Source of the DNA: Chryseobacterium paridis
GTDB taxonomy: Bacteria > Bacteroidota > Bacteroidia > Flavobacteriales > Weeksellaceae
Reading direction: 5' to 3'
Length of the DNA: 64,000 nt
Assembly (NCBI RefSeq): GCF_016595215.1
Contig: NZ_JAENHK010000010.1
Span: 1,535,390-1,599,389 of the forward strand
Below the pieces are notes generated by a model. The model was not told the DNA's origin. It saw only the letters and a program-made list of their open reading frames with translations, and made no database searches. Positions 1 to 8,063 of the stretch are shown here, in pieces (the first letter of the stretch is position 1; every line of letters begins with the position of its first letter). A program made the position numbers and the translations under genes.

Positions 1-2355
1 AATAGACTTATACATAATGTTTCCGTCTTTATTAGCTTTAAATGAAATGGTATTAAGCATAATTAGATAACCTGCAGCTTCCTGATCTCCATTATCATAG
101 ATATTATTATTGTTGCGATCATAGTATACAAAAGCCTGTATCTCTCCTTTTTTTCCAGGGTTAAGCGTGGTAGCCTGAAAGTTGACCGTAACACCGGCTT
201 CAACAGTAAAAAGATTATTATTGAAATGATTGGTAGAATAATTAAACCACGAAGAGTTAAGGTATATCCCATACCATTCCCTCGAATATTTCAGGTTGAT
301 AAAACCAGAAGGCGATTTTCCGTATAAGACATCATTAGTGTAAGACAATCCTGAACTTACATTTACTTTTTCACTAAAAAAGCTTTTATTGATGAAGGCG
401 GAAAGAGAGAGCTTTTCATAAGCATTATTCACATCAAGCATTCTTGAAAAGGCATATTCTGAAAGGAAATAACTTCCATACTGATAGGTACAGTTTACAT
501 TAAGCCACTTGTAATTATAATTTCCACTGAGTTTCATCTGATAATCCGGATGATCCACGTTGGGATAATTAACAAGTCCTGTTTCTATTCCTATGATCGA
601 AGAATGCTTTTTATCAGGACTCGACCACGTTACATATTGCGTGAATCTTTGCGCTTTCAACTGTTTTGGTTCCTGATTTCCCGGAATAGTAAAGAAATTA
701 TTATAGGTATTAGAGTTTTCTTCCTGATATTGATACCCAACACCTAATCCAAAATTACCTTTTCTTGGAAAATTGATTCCTGTATCCAATCTGATATTAT
801 CTGACTGCATAGCATTATCATAAAAATAGAACTTCGGTGAAAGGTTTGAAACAGTCACATTAGCATATACGTAATGATCTTTAAAAATGCGGCTAGAAAA
901 ATTTTGCTGAATCTGCAGCATTCCCCTGCGGTTTCCGGGATAGTAATCCGTACTATAAAAATAATTTCCATTCAGGTTGACTTTCTTTATGATTCCTGAA
1001 TACTGAGATTCTAAAGCCAGGGAGGGTTTTGTAACGTTGATTCTTTCATAAAAACTAAGCCCGCTGTATATTTTAGTATTCATTTTCCAGTCTTTATTAA
1101 GAGAATACTGCATATCCGTACCCAACAGGTTATGTTTTGCTTTATCGTAAGGATCATTTCTAAAAATGTATGTCCCCGAAATACTACGGGATGCGTTTTG
1201 CGCTCCTAAGATTCCTTTAGCATAAAAGCCATAGCCGTTCTTTAAAAACGAATTCCTTTCAATTAGGCTGAAACTCTGATCTACAAAACCTACTTCTATT
1301 TTTTTGTCTTTATCAGAAGATGTGAAAGTATAATCGACTCCACGACCAAAGAGTGAAAGCTCTAGCAGTTTACTGATATTCCCCAACGTAAATTCACTAT
1401 TTTCCCGGCGATAAGAGATATAGGTGTTATTGATAACGGGATCGCTGTTATTGTTCATCGCGTAGATATTCCCTCTTACAAAAATATATCCTGAAGGAAG
1501 ATTAAACCCTCCCGATCCTATCAATTGGTACATATCCAGGTTCTCACCCACATGTCTGTAACTTGCTGTAACGGTGTTTTTACTGACATTTGAAAATATA
1601 TCCGTTTCTCTGTCCTGGTAACGCTGAGTAGACGATATATTCTGAACTGAAACCGGTGCATTGCCAAATATTTCTTTATCCGGTTCTCTGAAACCTGCAA
1701 TATTGACCGTAAACTGCGAACTCCGCATAAGTAGTTTAGAAGGCAAAAAACGAAATACAAATACCGAGTCTTTTTGCACTCCAACAGTCCCCGTTTTTTC
1801 TGTAAAAATGGTTCCGTGGGTAATCTCAGGGATTTTAAATACAAGTGTAACGTTCTGCTTTTTGTTCCCCAGGTTGGAAACCCTCGCTCTGATCTCAACA
1901 GAATCATTTACATTATTCGTATAAATAACAGGATTTTCCGGGATGATCCGCATCGAATTATTTTCGGCTACGGTGTATGTGATCTCTTTTTTTACGATTA
2001 GAGCATTTTGTGCATCGGTAAGTTTAAAAGCAATAGAAGACGCTCCGGCAACCGCATTATTATTGATCAGTATTTTAACCGGTAAAAACAAATGGTCACC
2101 TGATTTCATATCCACTTCAGTCTTGTTTCCTGAAATATTTCTGAAACCTGAGGGTATATTTATTTCCACTTTTCCTTTAAAGTGACTATTGCTTTCGTTT
2201 TTCAATACTAAGATAAGATCTATGATATTTCCTTTATCTACTCTGGATTCATTACGAATTTCCAACGTAATACCTGCGCTGTTTTGCGCGGGCATCAAAA
2301 TAACAATGGATATCAAAAAAACAAAAAGTGCTTTTCTGAAAAAATCGTATAGCAT
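1..2355 (-). CDS. Usher-like outer-membrane protein, C-terminus cut by the window edge
   Basis: An open frame of 785 codons runs from the ATG at 2355 to base 1 without a stop, so the gene continues outside the window. The product starts with a hydrophobic signal peptide ending near MPAQN. About 220 residues of Ig-like beta sandwich follow (NEW3/COG1470-like), then a long stretch of alternating polar and aromatic strands typical of an outer-membrane barrel. Near the cut end is a segment with YYDRNNNNIYDNGDQEAAGY. That resembles the Asp/Asn-rich 'D.NxNGxxDxGE' start of the C-terminal plug-type domain in usher proteins. The ATG lies 3 bases after the stop of the upstream subunit gene, so the two are cotranscribed. 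Next to a PapD-like chaperone gene, an usher or secretion-pore role is the best reading. The family call is inferred from layout and motifs, not from a search. Confidence 0.6.
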   Translation of the reverse strand, partial: MLYDFFRKALFVFLISIVILMPAQNSAGITLEIRNESRVDKGNIIDLILVLKNESNSHFKGKVEINIPSGFRNISGNKTEVDMKSGDHLFLPVKILINNNAVAGASSIAFKLTDAQNALIVKKEITYTVAENNSMRIIPENPVIYTNNVNDSVEIRARVSNLGNKKQNVTLVFKIPEITHGTIFTEKTGTVGVQKDSVFVFRFLPSKLLMRSSQFTVNIAGFREPDKEIFGNAPVSVQNISSTQRYQDRETDIFSNVSKNTVTASYRHVGENLDMYQLIGSGGFNLPSGYIFVRGNIYAMNNNSDPVINNTYISYRRENSEFTLGNISKLLELSLFGRGVDYTFTSSDKDKKIEVGFVDQSFSLIERNSFLKNGYGFYAKGILGAQNASRSISGTYIFRNDPYDKAKHNLLGTDMQYSLNKDWKMNTKIYSGLSFYERINVTKPSLALESQYSGIIKKVNLNGNYFYSTDYYPGNRRGMLQIQQNFSSRIFKDHYVYANVTVSNLSPKFYFYDNAMQSDNIRLDTGINFPRKGNFGLGVGYQYQEENSNTYNNFFTIPGNQEPKQLKAQRFTQYVTWSSPDKKHSSIIGIETGLVNYPNVDHPDYQMKLSGNYNYKWLNVNCTYQYGSYFLSEYAFSRMLDVNNAYEKLSLSAFINKSFFSEKVNVSSGLSYTNDVLYGKSPSGFINLKYSREWYGIYLNSSWFNYSTNHFNNNLFTVEAGVTVNFQATTLNPGKKGEIQAFVYYDRNNNNIYDNGDQEAAGYLIMLNTISFKANKDGNIMYKSI

Positions 2356-2358
2356 AGA

Positions 2359-3387
2359 TTATTGAGGGATTATCTCGTATTGAAGTGTGGTGGTATATTC
2401 TTCCATTCTGGCATTAATCAACCTTTCATCATTAGCATTTGTGGAATATTTGATATCATAATAAACATTAGTTCCTTTAGTAGAACCTCCGGTAGCAATA
2501 AGTTGTGGAGAAGCGCTTAATGAAACCGGATAAACATTTGCTTTGTTTTCTGCAACAGGGGAAAGAATCATTTTAACTGTTTCTAAAGGAATCGAATTGC
2601 CGGTCGGAGAATTAAACTGACCCTGAAGGGATTTTAATTTGATCTGATAATTTGTATTGCTGCTTACAATTAATGCATTGGCATAGATTACACGCACTCC
2701 TTTTACATAATCTTCCATGCTTTTAAACTCCAATGATCCATTGGTTGCATTCGCAGAAAATTTCAAAGAAAGTTCCGGAACTTCTGTTGGAGTTCCCGAA
2801 AGTGTACCGATCTGAAACTGAAAATTATGATCCATTCTTCCAATGATATTATTATACTGGTCGTAGGCTGTGAATTGTATTGGAGCAGTAAAAGTAATCC
2901 ATGAAGGATAGTTGCCAAGATAGGATCCTCCCGCAACATTCAGACTGTATTTCAGCTGAAGGTTGTAATATCCGTTGGGCTGAATCGGTTGGTTATTCAA
3001 TGGTGCATTCGACTGAGGAACTAAAAAAACCTCCTGCCCTTCCTGAAGAAAAACATTGAGAGGCATCCCGATCTGCGGAATGGTAGGTACAGGATCCGGG
3101 TACGCCTGTCCTGAAGACGAAACCGGTTGAAAAGAAATTTTATTAGCAGGCATCGTGTACTTACCATCGTTAGAGGTAATAGGCTGCTTTAACCTCATAG
3201 AGACTCTCCATCGTGGAATATTAAATTTGCCATTTCCCGCTAAAGTAAAAGTATAGGCATCCGGATTGGTATTACCGCTGTAAGAATTAATCTGTAAATA
3301 ACTGTTTATCCACGAGGTATAAGTTACTTGTGAAAAACAATTCGAGGAAATAATCAGGATGATAAAGAGGAACCTTTTACTATTCAT
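2359..3387 (-). CDS. Exported fimbrial subunit or tip-adhesin candidate
   Basis: 342 aa with a signal peptide (cleavage probably after NCFSQ, near residue 20) and then an all-beta, Asn/Ser/Pro-rich body without recognised catalytic motifs. The last strand reads LQYEIIPQ at the very C-terminus, close to the ends of the two small subunits encoded at 4265 and 5109 (TYTIISQ and VLTLISQ). It overlaps the chaperone gene by 8 bases and is followed after 3 bases by the usher-like gene. It is about twice the size of the small subunits, so a tip or two-domain adhesin is plausible. The role is inferred; no family is recognised with certainty. Confidence 0.55.
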   Translation of the reverse strand: MNSKRFLFIILIISSNCFSQVTYTSWINSYLQINSYSGNTNPDAYTFTLAGNGKFNIPRWRVSMRLKQPITSNDGKYTMPANKISFQPVSSSGQAYPDPVPTIPQIGMPLNVFLQEGQEVFLVPQSNAPLNNQPIQPNGYYNLQLKYSLNVAGGSYLGNYPSWITFTAPIQFTAYDQYNNIIGRMDHNFQFQIGTLSGTPTEVPELSLKFSANATNGSLEFKSMEDYVKGVRVIYANALIVSSNTNYQIKLKSLQGQFNSPTGNSIPLETVKMILSPVAENKANVYPVSLSASPQLIATGGSTKGTNVYYDIKYSTNANDERLINARMEEYTTTLQYEIIPQ

Positions 3388-4183
3388 AGGTGAAATTTAA
3401 CTCTCCCAATTCAAGGTTGTTACTGTCGCCATAGTCGATCATTACAGAAGCGGTATATTTTCCTTTTTCGAGTGTTGAAGATAAAGGAATATTCATTTCT
3501 CTTTTGTTTCCCGGCATCGTATAAAAAATAACAGGATCAAGAACTGTCTTTTTTCCGTTTTGCATATTCACAAGATCTGTGTATACTTTTCCGTCAACCC
3601 AAACATCTCCCTGGTTCTCAAAAAACAAATCAAGTCTGTTTTTAGATTTTCCATAAGCAAGATTTTGAATTTCAATCTTTTTACTTTTGGTTACGGGTAA
3701 TTTGTGGAAAAGTTTGATTCCGGAACGTATACTCACTTTTATATGAGCTCCTTTGCTATCCACATCGTCTACAGGGTTCATCTGGCTTACATAAAGAACT
3801 GCGGTATGAGCTGATAAATGATCTGATAAGGTAGTGGGTGCCGTTATGGTAATGTCAATGTCTTTTTTTTCACCTGGTGCCAATGTGAAATAATTATCTT
3901 CTTTCTTTACAGACACCCAGCTTGCACAGGATGTAGGTCGGGTATTGGCTCCGTACGTCATATTCTCCCCTTTCTCATCATACTCCCAATCTCCTAAACT
4001 TATTGCCAGATCCAGAGAGTTCTTCGCACTTACGTTGGTCACCGTTACTTTTTGGGTATTACTATTCCCCAGGTCTGATTCGAAATACAATCTGGGAGGA
4101 GAAACAGAAACCCCTGTCTGTGCATATCCCCATGAAAATAGACAACAGATTAAAGAAGAAAACAAGAAAATTAGTTTTTTCAT
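3380..4183 (-). CDS. PapD-like periplasmic pilus-assembly chaperone
   Basis: 267 aa with a signal peptide (through SWGYAQ). The mature part opens with VSVSPPRLYFESDLG, the first strand seen in PapD-type chaperones and other Ig-like periplasmic proteins, and continues with two beta-sandwich halves. Around residues 100-125 is 'APGEKKDIDITITAP', which matches the extracytoplasmic Ig-like class. The length fits PapD-type chaperones (about 240 aa). It lies between the subunit genes and the usher-like gene and overlaps the next gene by 8 bases. It is expected to hold and deliver the exported subunits in the periplasm. It is far from classical FimC/PapD in sequence, so this is a fold-level call. Confidence 0.65.
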   Translation of the reverse strand: MKKLIFLFSSLICCLFSWGYAQTGVSVSPPRLYFESDLGNSNTQKVTVTNVSAKNSLDLAISLGDWEYDEKGENMTYGANTRPTSCASWVSVKKEDNYFTLAPGEKKDIDITITAPTTLSDHLSAHTAVLYVSQMNPVDDVDSKGAHIKVSIRSGIKLFHKLPVTKSKKIEIQNLAYGKSKNRLDLFFENQGDVWVDGKVYTDLVNMQNGKKTVLDPVIFYTMPGNKREMNIPLSSTLEKGKYTASVMIDYGDSNNLELGELNFTYE

Positions 4184-4264
4184 TAGAAATACTTCGCATT
4201 AAAGTATAGATAAAGTGCAACACAGATTTGCAGCACTTTATCTTTAAATGGTATTTGAATTATT

Positions 4265-4789
4265 TTATTGAGAAATAATAGTATACGTTAATTCTGTTGT
4301 ATATACAGTAGGATCCTGGCCAGCAATATAGTTATCCAGGTAAGCATTAGCTCCTGCTCCTTTATATTCAATATTAATTTTCTTATCTACCCCTCCATTG
4401 GAAGAAGTTACCAATGTAGTTTCGTTAGCGGATAATTGTACATTTTGTGCATATTGTGCTCCATTTACAGCTTCAGATCCTGCACTTGCTTTAATCTGTA
4501 TGGTGTTCGCCTGAATATTTTTACCGGCATTTTGTAAAGCAGCATTAGCACTTTTTACTTTTACCTGGAATCCACCTGTACTATAGATACTTAGATGATC
4601 TGCATTCACAGAGGAAACCCCGTTCACATAATCATCTTTGGTAACGTAGTCTAAGTTAACCACTTTTTGAGCGTTATTTACAACAAGGGTCTGGATGGGC
4701 TTCAATCTTACATTTAAGGTTACATTTTGTTGTGCTTTCAATGTTACAAATGCTACAAGAGCAAAAGAAGCTAAGATACATTTCTTCAT
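4265..4789 (-). CDS. Small pilin-like subunit A
   Basis: 174 aa with signal peptide MKKCILASFALVAFVTLKAQ. The mature protein is about 155 aa, rich in Ala, Asn, Val and Thr, has no Cys, and is predicted all-beta. Its first mature strand is VTLNVRLKPIQTLVVN, which parallels LRLNVRLYPVQILSIN in the subunit encoded at 5109. Its last residues TYTIISQ match the other subunit ends. Such paired edge strands at both ends of a small exported beta protein suggest a polymerising subunit. Transcription is likely from the motif at 4842-4849. The 81-base gap to the chaperone gene suggests one transcript with more subunit than assembly protein, but this is inferred. Confidence 0.6.
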   Translation of the reverse strand: MKKCILASFALVAFVTLKAQQNVTLNVRLKPIQTLVVNNAQKVVNLDYVTKDDYVNGVSSVNADHLSIYSTGGFQVKVKSANAALQNAGKNIQANTIQIKASAGSEAVNGAQYAQNVQLSANETTLVTSSNGGVDKKINIEYKGAGANAYLDNYIAGQDPTVYTTELTYTIISQ

Positions 4790-4841
4790 AATTTAAAGTA
4801 CTGTTTTCGTATTAAGAATTATTAATTTTTAAAATCAGGCG

Positions 4842-4849
4842 CAAATGTA
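4842..4849 (-). promoter_or_regulatory. Bacteroidota -7 element before subunit A
   Basis: Read on the minus strand this is TACATTTG, a full match to the Bacteroidota -7 consensus TAnnTTTG. No TTG is found at the 19-base spacing, so the promoter may need an activator. The AraC protein encoded at 5599 is the obvious candidate. Confidence 0.45.
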
Positions 4850-5108
4850 GAGAGAAAGATAGTCACAGCTTTTGTGAAAAAACACTTATCATTTGTAATT
4901 TTATGTAGTGAATTATTTACATACAGAGATAGCCTTTTATGAAAACAATCATAAAAAGCCTTGTATTTTAGGAAGATAAAACCTTTACAAAGAAAAGCGA
5001 TGATAAGTTATCGTTAAATAATTCACTTTTACATAAGTATCGGCAAAACAATTATTTTGAAAAATCACCTATTAAAATTGGTAATTTTTTATTCTTTATA
5101 TTAATTTT
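4850..5108. other. Spacer between the two pilin-like genes
   Basis: No gene is visible. It holds an imperfect inverted repeat around 4935-4962 (cttttatg / cataaaaag around an 8-base loop) without a clear T-tract. It could be an operator or a weak terminator between the subunit genes. Confidence 0.3.
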
Positions 5109-5519
5109 TTACTGAGAAATTAGTGTTAATACTAAATGATCTTGTTGAATACCGGAGTCACAACCAATTTTTTTTAGTACTTTATCTATATCCTCGTTTA
5201 TTTTATACACTTCTTGAACCACTCCTTTTTGATGTCCTATCAGGTTATACTCTTTATTGCAATTACTATTAACTGCTTTTGTATCACTGGTTCTTTCATG
5301 ATGTGCTTTTACCTCAAAACCTGAGGGACTCGATACCGTTATGGATTTAATTTCAGGTATCCGCGTATCTTTTTTACCAACATCAGAATCGTTATGATTA
5401 ATTGAGAGTATCTGTACCGGATATAAACGGACATTTAACCTCAAAGCATCAGACATCTGAGCAAAAGATGTTGCACTGGCAAAAAATAAAACAATCAATA
5501 AAAACCTTGTAAAAAGCAT
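5109..5519 (-). CDS. Small pilin-like subunit B
   Basis: I place the start at 5519 because MLFTRFLLIVLFFASATSFA is a clean signal peptide. The frame is open for 15 codons further upstream, but those residues do not fit an export signal. The mature protein is about 117 aa. It begins with LRLNVRLYPVQILSIN and ends with VLTLISQ, the same two end strands as subunit A, but its middle is shorter and it has two cysteines (NSNCN and IGCDS) that could form a disulphide. It is the first exported gene after the AraC regulator. It may be a minor or anchoring pilin; the function is inferred. Confidence 0.55.
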   Translation of the reverse strand: MLFTRFLLIVLFFASATSFAQMSDALRLNVRLYPVQILSINHNDSDVGKKDTRIPEIKSITVSSPSGFEVKAHHERTSDTKAVNSNCNKEYNLIGHQKGVVQEVYKINEDIDKVLKKIGCDSGIQQDHLVLTLISQ

Positions 5520-5568
5520 ATAGCCTAGATTTTTCACCAACTGGTTACTTAGGTAAATATACAATTAA

Positions 5569-5599
5569 TTCTATAAGTTTATACAATAAGTTCTATAAT
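5569..5599. promoter_or_regulatory. Possible AraC operator (two half-sites)
   Basis: The 8-mer ttctataa occurs twice, at 5569-5576 and 5591-5598, exactly 22 bases apart (two helical turns). This is the usual geometry of direct half-sites bound by AraC-family proteins. It sits directly upstream of the subunit B gene and touches the 3' end of the AraC gene. Confidence 0.4.
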
Positions 5600-6429
5600 T
5601 ATTTCAATTCGGAGGGATTTTTTCCGGTATGCTTTTTTATAAAGTTGCTAAAATTTCCTTCATTGCTGAAACCCAGCTCATAAGAGACTTCGGAAATGGT
5701 ACAGTTAGAAAAAACAAGAGCTTTTTTACATTCATTGACCAGCTTTTCGATAATAATATGCTTAGCCTTCTTTCCCAACACATACTCGGTCATTTCGGTC
5801 AACCTTCTGGAAGAAATATTCAGCTCATTGGCATAGTAAGAAACCTTCTTTTCTTTTTTATAATCTCTTTGAAGAATAACTTTAAATCGGTTTACGTAAT
5901 ACATATAATCGAATTTAAAGTCTTTCCTGATCTCTTCTGTTGGAATATGCAGGAAAGCATCAAGGATCAATCTTTCGATTGCATTGTGGGCTGCAGAAAT
6001 GTACAGGCTTTTATCTTTAAGCTGAAAGCTCTCCATTCTCTCCATAAAAATCACCCTCATCTGCTCTATGTTTGTAAAGGGAGCAACAAAAACATCTGAA
6101 TCATAATTAAAGAAAAGCTGGGAGTTGATGAACAAACTATCTTTTGTTGATCTTTCGTAGAAGCTTGATGAAAAGGCAATCACAAAAATATCGGATCTTT
6201 TGGTTTTCCCAAAAACAATTTTCTTCTGAGGACCAACAAAAGCTATATTTCCTGCTGTAATGTCATACGGAACATCCTCAACTGTTAATTTGATATCTTC
6301 TAAAATAATATATATACAGAAGTATTCCAGCGTATTGAGCTCTCTTCTGTTATTATTTCTTTTCATAATATAATCTAATCGATTGATACTAAAACCATTA
6401 TCTTTTAACTGCTCCGTTATTGTATACAT
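5599..6429 (-). CDS. AraC-family transcriptional regulator
   Basis: 276 aa. The N-terminal ~170 residues form a cupin-like sensor region. The C-terminal ~100 residues are a standard double helix-turn-helix with 'ANELNISSRRLTEM' (first HTH) and 'EVSYELGFSNEGNFSNFIKK' (second HTH, the family signature), ending TGKNPSELK. It is encoded directly upstream of, and in the same direction as, the pilus-like operon, separated by 79 bases containing paired half-sites. It is therefore likely the operon's regulator. The effector is unknown. Confidence 0.85.
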   Translation of the reverse strand: MYTITEQLKDNGFSINRLDYIMKRNNNRRELNTLEYFCIYIILEDIKLTVEDVPYDITAGNIAFVGPQKKIVFGKTKRSDIFVIAFSSSFYERSTKDSLFINSQLFFNYDSDVFVAPFTNIEQMRVIFMERMESFQLKDKSLYISAAHNAIERLILDAFLHIPTEEIRKDFKFDYMYYVNRFKVILQRDYKKEKKVSYYANELNISSRRLTEMTEYVLGKKAKHIIIEKLVNECKKALVFSNCTISEVSYELGFSNEGNFSNFIKKHTGKNPSELK

Positions 6430-6811
6430 ACTTCTGCTAATTCTATGAAAAAAAACCCTTTTTAAATAAACGTTTTATAAATATAAAAATTTTACCAAAT
6501 ATTGCTTTAATAAAGGAAAATACATTCAAAATAAGAGATTTTATATCATTAATTAAATCCAGATTACTTATAATATACCTGCATCTTGTACATCAATATA
6601 TATTCTCATTTCATATCACAGTCATTCGTATTTTCTATTTTTCCGGATGAGATATTTTCATAACTTGTATGTTTCAACTAAGGAAAATAATATAAAATAC
6701 CTACAGGTAAATTTGCTTACATTTAATAACAGCAACAATTCATTAATTCATTTAATTTCAAATAATTACCCAAACATTTATTAGCAATTAGTAGAAAAAC
6801 AGTAACATGTT
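6430..6811. other. AT-rich divergent intergenic region
   Basis: It separates the minus-strand AraC gene from the plus-strand VWA gene, so it must hold promoters in both directions. I see no full TTG-N19-TAnnTTTG match, no hairpin with a T-tract and no small gene. Confidence 0.4.
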
Positions 6812-7954
6812 ATGACTAACAAAAATTTTAATTTTCAAAAAGGTTTCACATTCAGTAAGCATATTCCGGAAGAGATGTCAAATTTTGACCGGGTCTTTGA
6901 TGTTTTCAAAGATTTGCTTACCCATACTTCCGGAGATCTCGAAGAAGCCTTTGAATGGCTTGATATGCTTGATAAAGAATATGATATTTTCGACGAGGGT
7001 TATACCGTCGAGGATTTTGAAGAGGATCTGAGAAAGCGTGGATATATTAAAAAAGAAGATGACCCTGAAGATGGAAATTCAGGATCAGGGAAAGGCAAGA
7101 ATATACTGACCGCTAAATTAGAGTCTGCCTTACGGGAATATGCATTAGACCAGATTTTCGGAAAACTGAAAAAGACAGGTATTGGAAACCACCGTACAAC
7201 AAAAACAGGCATTGGTGATGAGCGGGATGGAGAAAACCGTTCGCATCAATACGGAGATGATCTATCCACGGTGAACATGACGGAAAGCTTAAAAAATGCC
7301 CAGATCAATAATGGGATTTCAGATTTACACCTTACCGAAGACGATCTTATTGTAGAAGAAACCAAGCATAAAGCACAGATGAGTACCGTGTTGATGATTG
7401 ACATCAGCCACTCTATGATTTTATATGGTGAAGACCGTATTACTCCAGCCAAAAAGGTAGCTATGGCTTTGGTAGAATTAATTAACCGTAAATATCCTAA
7501 AGACTCTATTGATATTATTGTCTTTGGAAATGAAGCCTGGCCGATCAAAGTTAAAGATCTACCGTATCTAAAAGTCGGACCTTACCATACCAATACTGTT
7601 GCCGGGCTGGAACTGGCAATGGATATCCTCCGAAGAAAAAGAAATACCAACAAGCAGATCTTTATGATTACTGATGGAAAGCCAAGTTGTATACAATTAC
7701 CCACCGGAGAATTTTATATGAACAGTAATGGTCTGGATGAAATGATCGTTTCCCAGTGTCTCAACAGAGCTGCACAAGCCAGAAAACTAAAAATTCCTAT
7801 TACCACCTTTATGATTGCTCAGGATCCTTATCTGCGTAAGTTTGTAGATGCATTTACCGCACAAAATAAAGGGAAAGCCTTTTTAACCGGGTTATCAGGT
7901 CTGGGACAAATGATTTTTGAAGATTATGAAAAGAATAGGATCAGGAGAATATAG
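6812..7954 (+). CDS. VWA-domain (MIDAS) protein paired with a MoxR-type ATPase
   Basis: 380 aa, no signal peptide, cytoplasmic. The N-terminal half is acidic and helical. A von Willebrand A domain starts near residue 190 with 'VLMIDISHSM', the DxSxS metal-ion-dependent adhesion motif, and continues with 'VFGNEAWPIKV' and 'IFMITDGKPS' (the later MIDAS aspartate). The gene is followed after 109 bases, largely a heptamer repeat, by an AAA+ ATPase gene in the same direction. VWA proteins of this kind act with MoxR/RavA-type ATPases as chaperone or metal-insertion pairs. The client is unknown. Confidence 0.8.
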   Translation: MTNKNFNFQKGFTFSKHIPEEMSNFDRVFDVFKDLLTHTSGDLEEAFEWLDMLDKEYDIFDEGYTVEDFEEDLRKRGYIKKEDDPEDGNSGSGKGKNILTAKLESALREYALDQIFGKLKKTGIGNHRTTKTGIGDERDGENRSHQYGDDLSTVNMTESLKNAQINNGISDLHLTEDDLIVEETKHKAQMSTVLMIDISHSMILYGEDRITPAKKVAMALVELINRKYPKDSIDIIVFGNEAWPIKVKDLPYLKVGPYHTNTVAGLELAMDILRRKRNTNKQIFMITDGKPSCIQLPTGEFYMNSNGLDEMIVSQCLNRAAQARKLKIPITTFMIAQDPYLRKFVDAFTAQNKGKAFLTGLSGLGQMIFEDYEKNRIRRI

Positions 7955-7956
7955 GT

Positions 7957-7997
7957 TTGCCAGTTGCCAGTTGCCAGTTGCCAGTTGCCAGTTGCCA
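7957..7997. repeat. Heptamer tandem repeat (ttgccag)n
   Basis: Five complete copies of ttgccag plus six bases of a sixth follow the VWA stop codon by two bases. A 7-base unit is prone to slippage, so copy number may vary between strains. It lies between two cooperating genes and outside both reading frames. Confidence 0.95.
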
Positions 7998-8063
7998 AAA
8001 TTATGATTACGACGTTATATTTAAAATATATATCATTAAATAATTGTTATTACTTACAAGAAA

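Noticed and set aside
1521..1907. A 128-codon minus-strand frame with Arg/Leu-rich product
   Set aside because: It is a shadow frame of the usher-like gene, which runs open in another frame over the whole 1-2355 interval and has a signal peptide and domain structure.
4935..4962. Terminator between the pilin-like genes
   Set aside because: The stem is AT-rich and no T-tract follows on the transcribed strand, so I kept it only as a possible operator.
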